Assembly (NCBI RefSeq): GCF_001499965.1
Contig: NZ_LQIT01000009.1
Span: 1-64,000, forward strand
Source of the DNA: Mycobacterium sp. GA-2829
GTDB taxonomy: Bacteria; Actinomycetota; Actinomycetes; Mycobacteriales; Mycobacteriaceae
Direction: 5' to 3'
Length of the DNA stretch: 64,000 nt
Positions within the stretch are counted from its first letter, which is position 1. Each line of letters starts with the position of its first letter. The position numbers were made by a program, and so were the translations under genes. This document shows, in pieces, positions 33,372 to 41,999 of the stretch. The notes beneath the pieces are model-generated. The model had not been told where the DNA came from, ran no database searches, and saw nothing but the letters and a program-made list of their open reading frames with translations.

Positions 33372-33515
33372 TCAGACTTCGGCTGGTCGACCTCTGCCCG
33401 CAGCCGAGTCATTTCCTCCCACATCGGTCCCGTGACTGCGCCGCATCAGAAACACCACGACACCCATACCGATTGGGCAGGACAGCGCGACGGCCGCCAA
33501 GAGTAGCTGCTCCAT
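33372..33515 (-). CDS. 47-residue single-helix membrane protein, probably frameshifted
   Basis: ATG at 33515 follows AGGGGAG. The protein opens MEQLLLAAVALSCPIGMGVV, one hydrophobic helix with a Cys-Pro-(I/V)-Gly-Met motif seen in small proteins near copper genes. After MRRSHG the sequence loses its expected character. A neighbouring frame continues GPMWEEMTRLRAEVDQ, the coiled tail normal for this family. A single-base indel near 33430 would restore it. It shares the intergenic region holding the dyad at 33577 with the tlpA-like gene. Confidence 0.5.
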   Translation of the reverse strand: MEQLLLAAVALSCPIGMGVVVFLMRRSHGTDVGGNDSAAGRGRPAEV

Positions 33516-33576
33516 TCGGACTCCCCTTCGAGCGCAGGGCCCCGCGCGACGTCGTTCACACGCATGGGCCTACGAT

Positions 33577-33595
33577 CTACGTACACGCATAGTAG
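33577..33595. promoter_or_regulatory. 19-bp envelope-regulon dyad, upstream of tlpA-ccdA
   Basis: CTACGT-ACACGCA-TAGTAG at 33577-33595, 33 bases before the lipoprotein start at 33628 and 62 bases from the divergent small membrane gene. Confidence 0.62.
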
Positions 33596-33627
33596 ACCTG
33601 ATGGAATCCATCACCTATGGAGAATCA

Positions 33628-34215
33628 ATGCCCAATCGCCTGCGTGCACTCGCGGTGTGCGTCATCGCGGCCCTCATCGCGGTGGGATGTGCCACTGGAC
33701 GCGATGCCGTCGCGCAGGGCGGCACATTTGAGTTCGTATCGCCCGGGGGCAAGACCGACCTCTTCTACGATCCGCCGGAGTCTCGAGGCAACATCGGCAA
33801 CCTCTCGGGCCCCGCGCTGATGGACGATCGACCGATCCGTTTATCCGATTTCGCCGGGAAGGTAGTCGTGGTCAACATCTGGGGATCCTGGTGCGCACCG
33901 TGTCGCACCGAAACTCCTGAGCTCGAGAAGGTGTTCGAGGAGACCGAACCCCTCGGGGTGGCATTCCTAGGCATCGACGTGCGCGATGATCGTTCCGCGG
34001 CCAAGGATTTCGTCACCGACCGGAATGTCCGCTACCCGTCGATATTTGATCCGTCGATGCGCAGCTTGATCGCCCTCGGCGAGGGCTACCCCACCAGCGT
34101 GGTACCAACCACGCTGGTCCTCGACCGCAAGCACCGCGTCGCCGCCGTCTTCTTGCGGGCCCTGCTCGCCGAGGATCTGCGGCCCGTCGTGCAGCGGATA
34201 GCGGCAGAGCCGTGA
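33628..34215 (+). CDS. TlpA/ResA-like thioredoxin-fold lipoprotein
   Basis: 195 residues from ATG at 33628 (GGAG six bases ahead); an ATG at 33601 is possible. The signal peptide ends in the lipobox LIAVGCAT. The thioredoxin domain (about 55-190) has [20 protein letters not shown] with the WCAPC active site, the cis-Pro region VPTTLVLD and a central insertion typical of TlpA/ResA. It reduces disulfides on the outer face, for example in cytochrome c maturation or copper-site assembly. The ccdA-like gene overlaps its stop, so the electron donor is co-translated. Confidence 0.85.
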   Translation: MPNRLRALAVCVIAALIAVGCATGRDAVAQGGTFEFVSPGGKTDLFYDPPESRGNIGNLSGPALMDDRPIRLSDFAGKVVVVNIWGSWCAPCRTETPELEKVFEETEPLGVAFLGIDVRDDRSAAKDFVTDRNVRYPSIFDPSMRSLIALGEGYPTSVVPTTLVLDRKHRVAAVFLRALLAEDLRPVVQRIAAEP

Positions 34216-35006
34216 CCGTACACACCCAGGGCATCGGTGATGCGTTCGGCGCTGCCGCAGCGTCTGGGCCGCTGGTGCTCGGGCTTGGCGTGGCCGCACT
34301 AGCCGGTACCGTCTCATTCGCCTCGCCATGCTGCATCCCTTTGGTGCCCGGCTATCTGTCGTACCTGGCCGGCGCAACAGGGGCGAACGGCTCACCTGAT
34401 GAGCCGCAGACAGCGCGGGATTCGTGGAGTGCAGTCGGTGCTGCCCTCCTGTTTGTCGCCGGGTTCACCGCCGTGTTTGTTGCAGCGACGGCGTCAGTGT
34501 TCGGACTGATCGGCGCCCTGGCAGTCAACAGCAACCTACTGCAGCAGATCGGCGGCGTACTCACCATAGTCATGGGCCTGGTATTCATAGGGTTCATCCC
34601 AATGCTGCAGCGCGACATCAGGTTTCATCCACGCCGGGTGAGTGGCATTGTCGGCGCACCGCTGCTCGGCGCGACATTCGGGCTCGGCTGGACGCCCTGC
34701 TTGGGACCCACGCTAGCCGGCGTCCTCTCTGTTGCCGCCGGCACGCAAGGGGTAACCGCGGCACGCGGTGTGCTACTCATCGTCGCGTACTGCCTAGGCC
34801 TTGGCGTGCCATTCGTCCTGCTGGCACTGGGCACAACCGCGATGCAGCGCTGGTTCGGATGGCTGCGGCGCAACACCCGGCGCATACAAATTGCCGGCGG
34901 CATCATGCTGATCGCGGTCGGTATCGCATTGGTCACCGGGGAATGGGCCGTTTTCGTCGGCTGGATCCGCGACCAATTCGTGACCACGACCGTGCTGCCG
35001 ATATGA
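34212..35006 (+). CDS. ccdA: CcdA/DsbD-like thiol-disulfide transmembrane electron carrier
   Basis: 264 residues, GTG at 34212 overlapping the upstream stop by four bases. Six helices carry the two conserved Cys-Pro sites, [19 protein letters not shown] (about 35-55) and [15 protein letters not shown] (about 158-172), plus a CLGLGVPF segment. It passes electrons from cytoplasmic thioredoxin to the partner lipoprotein. The Cys-Cys doublet at the first site is a small oddity. The downstream 60 bases hold a CsoR-type operator before the complex I-like operon. Confidence 0.85.
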   Translation: MTVHTQGIGDAFGAAAASGPLVLGLGVAALAGTVSFASPCCIPLVPGYLSYLAGATGANGSPDEPQTARDSWSAVGAALLFVAGFTAVFVAATASVFGLIGALAVNSNLLQQIGGVLTIVMGLVFIGFIPMLQRDIRFHPRRVSGIVGAPLLGATFGLGWTPCLGPTLAGVLSVAAGTQGVTAARGVLLIVAYCLGLGVPFVLLALGTTAMQRWFGWLRRNTRRIQIAGGIMLIAVGIALVTGEWAVFVGWIRDQFVTTTVLPI

Positions 35007-35067
35007 GCAGCTCCCGACAGCTATCCGGGTTCGCGCGGCGCGGGATAGGCGTCACCCTTGCAGAAAA

Positions 35068-35082
35068 TACCCCTACGGGGTA
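35068..35082. promoter_or_regulatory. CsoR-type (N5) operator ahead of the complex I-like operon
   Basis: TACCCCTACGGGGTA at 35068-35082, a TACCC-N5-GGGTA dyad 64 bases before the nuoA-like start. It has the five-base spacer of the copper-gene operators at 45296, 45327 and 49770, not the four-base spacer of the sulfur genes. Confidence 0.65.
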
Positions 35083-35146
35083 CGTCTAGAGGGCGCGCAT
35101 ATCAGCCCGCGTCGCGTCGCGGGCATTGCGATCACTGGAGGTGCGT

Positions 35147-35491
35147 ATGTACGCCGGGCTGACATGGACCTTGCTGGTCGCCGTCGCCGGCGTCGCGAGT
35201 CTCTATGGTGCGCACCGACTTACGGCGGTGTCTTCTAGGCCGCTGACCTCGCTGCCCTTCCAATCGGGATGGGTGCCCGAGGAGCACGCGTTATCGCGCT
35301 ATCACGTCCGCTGGTACCTGGCCACGCTAGTGTTCCTGGCCTTCGACGTCGAAATGCTGTTCATGTATCCCTGGGCGGTCGTCGTCGTCGAGATGGGCGC
35401 CACCGCAGTCATCGAGATGTTTCTGTTTCTGGCCGCGCTGCTCGTCGCGGTCGCCTGGGCATGGCGAGAGGGTGCACTGCGGTGGACCTGA
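35147..35491 (+). CDS. nuoA: NuoA-like subunit of a complex I-type membrane arm
   Basis: 114 residues from ATG at 35147 behind GGAGG. Three helices. The family core is clear: FQSGWVPEEHALSRYHVRWY, LVFLAFDVEMLFMYPWAVVV and AWAWREGALRW. In complex I NuoA sits next to NuoH and the quinone channel. It is the first gene of an eight-gene operon whose genes overlap or lie within seven bases. Unlike a full nuo operon, no gene for the NADH module or for NuoB, C, D or I follows. The stop overlaps the next GTG by ten bases. Confidence 0.85.
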   Translation: MYAGLTWTLLVAVAGVASLYGAHRLTAVSSRPLTSLPFQSGWVPEEHALSRYHVRWYLATLVFLAFDVEMLFMYPWAVVVVEMGATAVIEMFLFLAALLVAVAWAWREGALRWT

Positions 35492-36852
35492 ATCGATGGC
35501 TGGCCACCTACGCCGCCCGGCGCCCGCATGTGTTCATCGCCGAGCTGCCAGGCAATTGGGCGCTTCGCGCCGCAACACAGAACCTGATCGCTGCGCGCGG
35601 ATGGCCACAAGCCGTCTCACCGGCCGACGCCGACGTGTTGGCGGTCTGTGGAACCGCAGCCGACGATGAGTTCGACGGCCTAATCGATCGCCTCTGGGAC
35701 CAGCTGCCAGGCCCCCGCGCTCGGGTCGACATCCCAGATCTGTCGGCGACGAGCTCACAACTGGACCGCGCGGCTGGCGTCCTTATCGACACCAGGTGGC
35801 AGCGCACAGATGCCCGCGGACGAATACAGTCCGCCGCGCCGATGCCTCAGCACGACGCCGGCGCCGGCGCCGAAGGTCACCACATGCCCCACAGCGCCGC
35901 CGGGCACGGCCGCCCCGCCGACAGTCCCCCCTCCGAAACAGCCCACGGCGGCCACGATGCGAACGGAGACGACGGCAGCGACCACCACGCAACCCATCAC
36001 CACAAGAGGCAGGGTGACGCTTCACCGCACGGCGGCTCAGATCGTCACCATCCCGAGCAGGACAGCCACGAGCCGACTGACCACGGCGCACACGGTGACC
36101 CCGGCCAGGATGGTCATCACGACATGGGGCACAGCGGTCATCACCACATGGACCACAGCGATATGGAAATGGCACCGGCGGGAATCGCGTTGGCCCAAGG
36201 CGGTGAAGACCGCGACGGCTTGGAGATGGACGAGCTGCACGTGCGGCTGGGTCCGTTCCTCGCGTACTGGCCAGCCGGGCTGGTGCTGCGCTGCGCGCTG
36301 CAGGGCGATGTCATCACCGCGGCTCAGCCTCAGCTGATGGGCGCCGCCTCCAACGAACAACCGCAGCCGCCGCTGGGCAGCTGGATGCAGGCAGCCCGCC
36401 AAACCGACCATATCGTCGACCTCTTGGTGCTGGCCGGCTGGCCTCGCGCCGCCGCTCGCGCACGACGGCTACGCGAAGTACTGCTGGGTCACACCGTCGA
36501 CAGCCGCGTCGCCGGCCAACAGGTCGATGCGTTGGCCACCGTGGTGCGCCGCTCCCGTGTGCTGCGTTGGGCGCTGCGCGACCTCGCCCTAATCGCGGTC
36601 GACGACAGCGACCGATACGGAATGCCCGCGGCTCTGGCCGGAGATACCTACGATCGGCTGCTCACAAGGCTCGACGTGGTGCAACGTGCGGTTGGAGACG
36701 AGGCCGATGCGCCCCAGTTGCACATGCCCGACAGCGCCGTCGAGCACATGCTGCCCGCCCTGGTCGAGGGTTTAGACGTGGCCACGGCACGGCTGGTGGT
36801 CGCCGGATTAGGTATCGAGCTGTCCCCCGCGGAGCGAGGTCACCATGCCTGA
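35482..36852 (+). CDS. Soluble protein with His-rich linker, unique partner of the complex I-like membrane arm
   Basis: 456 residues from GTG at 35482, overlapping nuoA. Residues 1-110 are an alpha/beta domain (RPHVFIAELPGNWALRA; WPQAVSPADADVLAVCG; GLIDRLWDQLPGPRARV). It weakly recalls the NuoB scaffold but lacks the Cys ligands of cluster N2. Residues 124-226 contain about 25 His plus Met/Asp, e.g. GHHDMGHSGHHHMDH. Residues 247-300 (ELHVRLGPFLAYWPAGLVLR) start a second folded domain, and the last 150 residues are helical. There is no signal peptide. It occupies the place where nuoB-D would be. It may cap the membrane arm and bind metal; both are inferences. Confidence 0.6.
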   Translation: MDLNRWLATYAARRPHVFIAELPGNWALRAATQNLIAARGWPQAVSPADADVLAVCGTAADDEFDGLIDRLWDQLPGPRARVDIPDLSATSSQLDRAAGVLIDTRWQRTDARGRIQSAAPMPQHDAGAGAEGHHMPHSAAGHGRPADSPPSETAHGGHDANGDDGSDHHATHHHKRQGDASPHGGSDRHHPEQDSHEPTDHGAHGDPGQDGHHDMGHSGHHHMDHSDMEMAPAGIALAQGGEDRDGLEMDELHVRLGPFLAYWPAGLVLRCALQGDVITAAQPQLMGAASNEQPQPPLGSWMQAARQTDHIVDLLVLAGWPRAAARARRLREVLLGHTVDSRVAGQQVDALATVVRRSRVLRWALRDLALIAVDDSDRYGMPAALAGDTYDRLLTRLDVVQRAVGDEADAPQLHMPDSAVEHMLPALVEGLDVATARLVVAGLGIELSPAERGHHA

Positions 36853-37783
36853 GGTGACAACAGTCAGTGGCGTGTGGGCGCTTGCCGCCGCGGCGCTCCT
36901 CGCGGTCCTGGCGCTGTTCGCAGCGAGCCTGGACAGCACACTTTCCGCACGAGCCAACGGCGCGCGCGGCGCGAGTAGCGCGGTGGCCGCACCGCTGTTT
37001 GAGGCGGCCCGCCTGATGCGTCAGCGTCGCCGAACCCTGGTGGCTGCCGACACGCTGCTGTGGCGCATCGGGTGCGTCGGCCCGGTCGTGGTCGCTCTGC
37101 TAATGATCGTCGTTGTGCCGCTGGGGCATTGGACACTGCTGGACCTCGATGTCGGCGTCATGTGGGTCAACGCCGTCGACGTGACGATGTGGGCGGTGGT
37201 GTGGCTGGCCGGCTGGGGACCCAATTCGGTGCATTCATTGATCGGCGGCTATCGGTTCCTCGCCCACGCACTGGGTTATGAACTGCCGTTGATGTTCGCC
37301 CTCGTCGCGCCCACCCCGGCGGCGGGCAGCTTGCGCGTCGGCGATGTGGCCAGCGCCCAGCACGACCTATGGTTCGTGGTGTGGATGCCGGTCGCATTCG
37401 TGGCGTATTGCCTTGGTGTGTTGGCGTTTTCGGTGTGGGGCCCGTTCAGCCCGGCGCTCGCAGACGACATCGCCGGTGGCATGACCGCCGAGCTATCCGG
37501 GGTTGACCGCCTTGTGTTCGTCGTCGGGCGCTACGCCGTTCTGGTCGCCGGCGCGGCGTTCGCCGTGCCGATGTTCCTCGGCGGCGGCGCCGGACCGCTG
37601 CTGCCCGACTGGGTGTGGTCTGTTGTTAAAACGGTTGCGCTGCTTAGCGTGTTGGTGTGGCTGCGGCGAGCGCTACCCGCGCTGCGGCCCGACAAGTTCA
37701 TGGAGATCGGCTGGGTCGTGTTGTTGCCGGCCGTGTTGTTGCAAGACCTAGTGGTGGCGGTCATCGCCATCTGGAGGAGTTGA
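36845..37783 (+). CDS. nuoH: NuoH-like subunit
   Basis: 312 residues, eight helices, overlapping the previous gene by eight bases. Conserved blocks include GGYRFLAHALGYELPLMFAL and IAGGMTAELSGVDRLVFVVG, then WLRRALPALRPDKFMEIGW. In canonical NuoH the second loop reads RxPFDLPEAE(S/A)E and lines the quinone channel. Here it is WGPFSPALADD, so the Arg and most of the acidic cluster are changed. NuoH normally bridges quinone chemistry to the pumps; the altered loop fits an enzyme without the usual quinone-reducing arm. Confidence 0.82.
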   Translation: MPEVTTVSGVWALAAAALLAVLALFAASLDSTLSARANGARGASSAVAAPLFEAARLMRQRRRTLVAADTLLWRIGCVGPVVVALLMIVVVPLGHWTLLDLDVGVMWVNAVDVTMWAVVWLAGWGPNSVHSLIGGYRFLAHALGYELPLMFALVAPTPAAGSLRVGDVASAQHDLWFVVWMPVAFVAYCLGVLAFSVWGPFSPALADDIAGGMTAELSGVDRLVFVVGRYAVLVAGAAFAVPMFLGGGAGPLLPDWVWSVVKTVALLSVLVWLRRALPALRPDKFMEIGWVVLLPAVLLQDLVVAVIAIWRS

Positions 37784-37789
37784 CACACC

Positions 37790-38353
37790 ATGGTTGTGCA
37801 TATCGTGTTCTGGCTGCTCGCGGTCATCGCCGTCGCCGCGGGGGCCGCGGTGTTCTGGGTGGATTCGATGGCGCGCGCGACGTATGCGCTGGCGGCGTCG
37901 TTCATTGCGGTCGGTGTTGCTGTTGTGCTGTTGCAGCAGAACTACATCGGCGTGGTCACCATCTTGATGATGGTGATGGAGATGGCGGTGATGGCGGTCT
38001 ACATGGTCATGTTCATGGGCATGAACCCGGCGCTGATGCCGATGAGCATGGTTCACGACAACCGCCGCGCACTCGTGGCTGCCGGGGCCACCTTTGCCTT
38101 CCTGGCGTCGGGGATTGTGCTGATCGACTGGCCCGCCCGGCAGGGCCAGCCCCCGTCGGACGTCACCATGGCACTCGGCGAGGCGTTGATGGGTCCGCAC
38201 ATGCTGACCATGGCGGTGATCAGCCCGGTGATGGTCGCCACCATCGTTGCCGGGGTCGTGTTGGCCGCCGCCCGCACCCGTTACGACCGCTTGGGTGACG
38301 ATCTCAAACACCGCCCCGCACGTGACCCGCAACCGGGAGGGGTGGGCCGATGA
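37790..38353 (+). CDS. nuoJ: NuoJ-like subunit
   Basis: 187 residues, five helices, ATG at 37790 after GGAGGAG. Position between H and K homologues, length and helix pattern identify it as NuoJ. The third helix, which in complex I carries the pi-bulge (VYAGAIMVLF-like), reads TILMMVMEMAVMAVYMVMFM here, unusually Met-rich. The stop overlaps the nuoK start by four bases. It forms part of the E-channel and central axis of the membrane arm. Confidence 0.78.
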   Translation: MVVHIVFWLLAVIAVAAGAAVFWVDSMARATYALAASFIAVGVAVVLLQQNYIGVVTILMMVMEMAVMAVYMVMFMGMNPALMPMSMVHDNRRALVAAGATFAFLASGIVLIDWPARQGQPPSDVTMALGEALMGPHMLTMAVISPVMVATIVAGVVLAAARTRYDRLGDDLKHRPARDPQPGGVGR

Positions 38354-38652
38354 CCTTGCAGACGGTGTTGTTGGTGGCGGCAGCGGTGTTCAGCGTCGGG
38401 CTCTACGGTGCGTTGTCTCAGCAAGTCGTGGTGATGGTGATGATGGGCCTGGAGTTGATGATCAACGCGATCATCCTTGCCGCCGCGGGGTTTTGGTGGT
38501 TCGTCATGCCCGCACCCAGCGGCCAGGTGCTGCTGCTGGTGGTCATCGCCGCCATGACGGTGGAGATGGCGATGGGGTTCGCGGTGGCCACGGCGCTGCA
38601 CCGGGAGCGTCGCGCGGACATGACCGACATGGCAGCCGAGCTTTCCGGATGA
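38350..38652 (+). CDS. nuoK: NuoK-like subunit
   Basis: 100 residues, three helices, related to MrpC. Both buried Glu residues needed for proton transfer are present, in MGLELMINAI and in AAMTVEMAMGF. It is translationally coupled to nuoJ (ATGA at 38350-38353) and followed seven bases later by nuoL. Retention of these charges suggests the membrane arm still moves ions. Confidence 0.85.
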   Translation: MTLQTVLLVAAAVFSVGLYGALSQQVVVMVMMGLELMINAIILAAAGFWWFVMPAPSGQVLLLVVIAAMTVEMAMGFAVATALHRERRADMTDMAAELSG

Positions 38653-38659
38653 GCAGCCC

Positions 38660-40501
38660 ATGACGTCAATGTTGCTGTGGCTGCTGGTCGCTGCGCCAGC
38701 CGCGGTCGGGGTCGTTTTGTTGATCTCGCGCCGCGACGATCGGTGGGTCGACGTGATCTCGGTGGCCACCGCGCTTGGATGCGCCGTGGTGTCGGCGATC
38801 GTGTCGGTGGCGCGGCCGTCGGTGCAAGTGGCGTTCATGGCTGGCGCGCCGTTTGGTCTTGGTGTCGACGCGCTGGCCGGGACCGTGCTGCCGGCGGTCA
38901 CCACCGTGACGTTGCTGGTGCTGATGTTTTCTGCCGGCAACATCCGCCAGGCGCGGGGCCGCTTTCACGGGTTGATGCTGGTGTTCGCCGCCGCCGCCAT
39001 CCTGACGGTGACCGCCGCGACGCTGCCCGCGCTGCTGCTGGGTTGGGAGGTGATGGGGGCGGCGTCCTATGCGCTGATCGGGTTTTGGTGGCGCGAGCAA
39101 TACCGCATATCGGATGGTTTGACCGCGTTCGTGACCACCCGCGCCGCCGATCTTGGCCTGTATCTGGCCGCCGGCGCCGCGCTGGCCGGCGGGGCGGGGA
39201 TGGCGCTGAATAGGTTCGCCGACGCCGAGAGTGGGTGGCGCGATGTGATCGCGCTCGGGGTGCTGGTGTCGGCGCTCGGCAAGGCGGCGCAGCTGCCGTT
39301 TTCGTTTTGGCTGTCGCGGGCGATGTCGGGTCCCAGTCCGGTTAGCGCCCTGCTGCATTCGGCGGCGATGGTGGCGATGGGCGGATTCTTGTTGTTGCGG
39401 ACCCAACCCTTGCTGGCCGCCACCGGCTGGGCTGCGACCGTGGCCGCGTGGGTGGGTGTGGTCACCGCGGTGATGCTCGGCGCTGTCGCGGTCGCCCAGC
39501 GTGACATCAAGCAGCTGCTCGCCGCGTCCACCGCAGCGCAGCTGGGATTGGTGGTGCTGGCCGCGGGAGTGGCTGCCGTCGGCGGGGGTGCCGCGCACCT
39601 GGTTGCGCACGCCGCCACCAAAGCGGGCTTGTTCCTCGCCGCGGGCGCTTGGTTGTCGCTGTTGGGCACCCAGCGTCTGGACGACCTGCACGGTGTGGCG
39701 CGGCGCTGGCGGGTGGTGGGGTGGTCGGCCACGATCGCGGCACTGACGTTGGCCGGGATCGCGCCGCTGTCGCTGTGGGCCACCAAGGATGCGGTGTTGA
39801 CCGCCGCCGCGCAGCACTCCCCCGTGTTGTACGGCCTGGGGTTAGTTGCCTCGGCGCTGTCGGCGGCCTATGCGGCGAAGATGCTGGTGGTGATGTGGGC
39901 ACGGCCGGCGACCGAGGTGACCGCCCCGTCGTCGGTCCGACCCGCACCACGCCGGCTCACCGGTCTCGAGCAGGCGCCTCTTGTGGTCCTCGCCGTGGGG
40001 GCGGTGGTATCGGGGGTGTTGGCCCTGCCGCCGGTGGGCTCGATCATTGCGCGTGCCCTTGACGGCGACCAGCCGATCGCTCATCCTGGCGTGGCGGAGC
40101 TGGTTGGTTCGGCGGCCCTTGCTCTCGTCGTGGTGGCCGCGGTGGCGCGCTGGGGTGTGTCCGAACCGCGGTGGGCCGCATCGTGGTTGGGGCTGCAGCG
40201 CGGCGCGCATCTGGTGGTGGCTGCCCCGACCATGGCCGCCGCCCGGGTGGCGGCCCGATTCGATAACACGGTGCTCGACAGGGCGGTCGACGCCACAGCG
40301 ATCGTTGTGTTGCGCGCGGCGGGCCGGGCGGCTCGGACCGACACCGGTGGTGTGGACCGCGCGGTGGAAGCGGTGGCCGCGCGGGTGGGACGGTTCGGTC
40401 AGCTGGCGCGCCGACCGCAAACCGGGCAGCTGCATCGGTACTACTTGGCCGCCGGGGTGCTGCTGGTCGCCGGCTTCGTGCTCATCGTGACGGTGAGGTG
40501 A
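38660..40501 (+). CDS. nuoL: NuoL-like antiporter-type subunit
   Basis: 613 residues. Fourteen or so helices with antiporter-family motifs: LLGWEVMGAASYALIGFWW, GPSPVSALLHSAAMVAMGGF, DIKQLLAASTAAQLG and LWATKDAVLTAA with a conserved Lys. The C-terminal extension (about 500-613) includes an amphipathic stretch and a last helix, as for the lateral helix of NuoL. It would be the distal ion pump of the arm. It overlaps no neighbour but is spaced by only a few bases on each side. Confidence 0.88.
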   Translation: MTSMLLWLLVAAPAAVGVVLLISRRDDRWVDVISVATALGCAVVSAIVSVARPSVQVAFMAGAPFGLGVDALAGTVLPAVTTVTLLVLMFSAGNIRQARGRFHGLMLVFAAAAILTVTAATLPALLLGWEVMGAASYALIGFWWREQYRISDGLTAFVTTRAADLGLYLAAGAALAGGAGMALNRFADAESGWRDVIALGVLVSALGKAAQLPFSFWLSRAMSGPSPVSALLHSAAMVAMGGFLLLRTQPLLAATGWAATVAAWVGVVTAVMLGAVAVAQRDIKQLLAASTAAQLGLVVLAAGVAAVGGGAAHLVAHAATKAGLFLAAGAWLSLLGTQRLDDLHGVARRWRVVGWSATIAALTLAGIAPLSLWATKDAVLTAAAQHSPVLYGLGLVASALSAAYAAKMLVVMWARPATEVTAPSSVRPAPRRLTGLEQAPLVVLAVGAVVSGVLALPPVGSIIARALDGDQPIAHPGVAELVGSAALALVVVAAVARWGVSEPRWAASWLGLQRGAHLVVAAPTMAAARVAARFDNTVLDRAVDATAIVVLRAAGRAARTDTGGVDRAVEAVAARVGRFGQLARRPQTGQLHRYYLAAGVLLVAGFVLIVTVR

Positions 40502-40505
40502 CGTC

Positions 40506-41996
40506 GTGCTCAGTGTGATCGTGTTCTTGCCGCTGGCCGCTGCGCTGGCGCTGCTGGCCGCGCCCCGGCTGGCCCGGCGCGCTGCCAACGCGATGTGGGT
40601 GGCGGTCACGGTGATCGATCTGGCGCTCATCGTGGCGGTGTGGGCGCGCTACGACGCGCCGGGCATCAACGCGCTGGCGTTCGAGGAGCAGGTCCCGTGG
40701 ATTCCGGGCGTCAACAGCAGCTACCACATCGGCATCGACGGCCTGTCGCTGCCGCTGGTGGTGATGACCGCGGTGATCTTCCTGGCCTGCGCCGTCTTTG
40801 GGCTGCGCAACGATGATCGGCCCCGGTTGCAGGCCGCGTTGTTTCTGTTCCTGCAAAGCGTCAGCCTCGGTTTGTTCGTCGCCGCGGATCTGATCTTGTT
40901 CTTCGTGTTCTTCGATTTGTCGATCGTGGCGATGTACTTCGTCATCGCCGGCTGGGGACACGGCGACGCGGCCCGCTCGGCGCTGAAGTTCTTCCTCTAC
41001 ACGTTCCTGGGATCGCTGGCCTTACTTGTGGGCTTCATCGGCCTCTACATCGCCGCCGATCCGCACACCTTCGACATGGTCGAGCTGGCGGCGAGCACAC
41101 CATTGGCGCGCAGCCCGCTGGCGGGCGGCTTGGTGCTGGCCGCGATCCTGCTCGGGCTGGCGGTCAAGACGCCCACGGTCCCGTTCCATACCTGGCTGCC
41201 GCCCGCGCACACCGACGCGCCCGCGGTCGGGTCGGCGGTGCTGGCCGGGGTGCTGCTGAAAATGGGCACCTACGGGTTCGTGCGGATCGCGATGCCGATG
41301 CTGCCGCAGGCATGGCGCGATTGGGCGTGGCCGATCATCGCCGTCGGCGTCGTATCGGTGATCTACGGGGCGCTGGTCGCGCTGGCCCAAAACGACCTCA
41401 AACGCATGATCGCCTACACCTCGGTCAACCACATGGGCTACATCGTGGTGGCCGTCGGCGCCGCTGGCCTGACCGCGGCCGGTACCGCCGACGCGCGGGA
41501 GGTCGCGGTGGTCGGCGCGGTCACCCAGATGGTCAGCCACGGCCTGATCACCGCCGCCCTGTTTCTGCTCGCCGGGGTGTTCTACGACCGGGCGGGCAGC
41601 TATGACATGGACTCCTACGGCGGCCTGGCCGGCTCCGCGCCCAAACTCGCCACGCTGTTCGCCGTGGGCGCGTTCGCATCACTGGGATTGCCCGGCTTTT
41701 CCGGTTTCATCGCCGAATTCCAGATCTTCGCCGGCAGCATCGCCGCCTCGCCGGTCACCGCTTTGGCTCTACCTGGCATCCTGCTCACCGCCGCGCTGTT
41801 TCTGCGCGCGCTGCAACGCGTCTTCACCGGTCCCACACGTGGGCATGCTGTCGACTTCCCCGACCTGCGGGTCCCTGAAACCGCCTCGGTGTCAACGCTT
41901 CTCGTGCTCAGTGTGGCCATCGGCCTGGTTCCCCGACCGCTGCTGGACCTGATCGAACCAGCCACCGCCGCGCTGGTCGCGCTCGTCGGGAGATAA
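40506..41996 (+). CDS. nuoM: NuoM-like antiporter-type subunit
   Basis: 496 residues, GTG at 40506. Fourteen helices with YHIGIDGLSLPLVVMTA, TVPFHTWLPPAHTDAPAVGS, GVLLKMGTYGFVRI and NDLKRMIAYTSVNHMGYI. The channel Lys in LLKMG and the Lys in DLKRM are kept. It is the middle pump of the arm, homologous to MrpD. The next start follows three bases after its stop. Confidence 0.9.
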   Translation: MLSVIVFLPLAAALALLAAPRLARRAANAMWVAVTVIDLALIVAVWARYDAPGINALAFEEQVPWIPGVNSSYHIGIDGLSLPLVVMTAVIFLACAVFGLRNDDRPRLQAALFLFLQSVSLGLFVAADLILFFVFFDLSIVAMYFVIAGWGHGDAARSALKFFLYTFLGSLALLVGFIGLYIAADPHTFDMVELAASTPLARSPLAGGLVLAAILLGLAVKTPTVPFHTWLPPAHTDAPAVGSAVLAGVLLKMGTYGFVRIAMPMLPQAWRDWAWPIIAVGVVSVIYGALVALAQNDLKRMIAYTSVNHMGYIVVAVGAAGLTAAGTADAREVAVVGAVTQMVSHGLITAALFLLAGVFYDRAGSYDMDSYGGLAGSAPKLATLFAVGAFASLGLPGFSGFIAEFQIFAGSIAASPVTALALPGILLTAALFLRALQRVFTGPTRGHAVDFPDLRVPETASVSTLLVLSVAIGLVPRPLLDLIEPATAALVALVGR

Positions 41997-41999
41997 GCC

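Noticed and set aside
38666..39817. 383-residue minus-strand ORF opposite nuoL
   Set aside because: Gln/His/Arg-rich shadow frame; all motifs of the NuoL family are on the plus strand.
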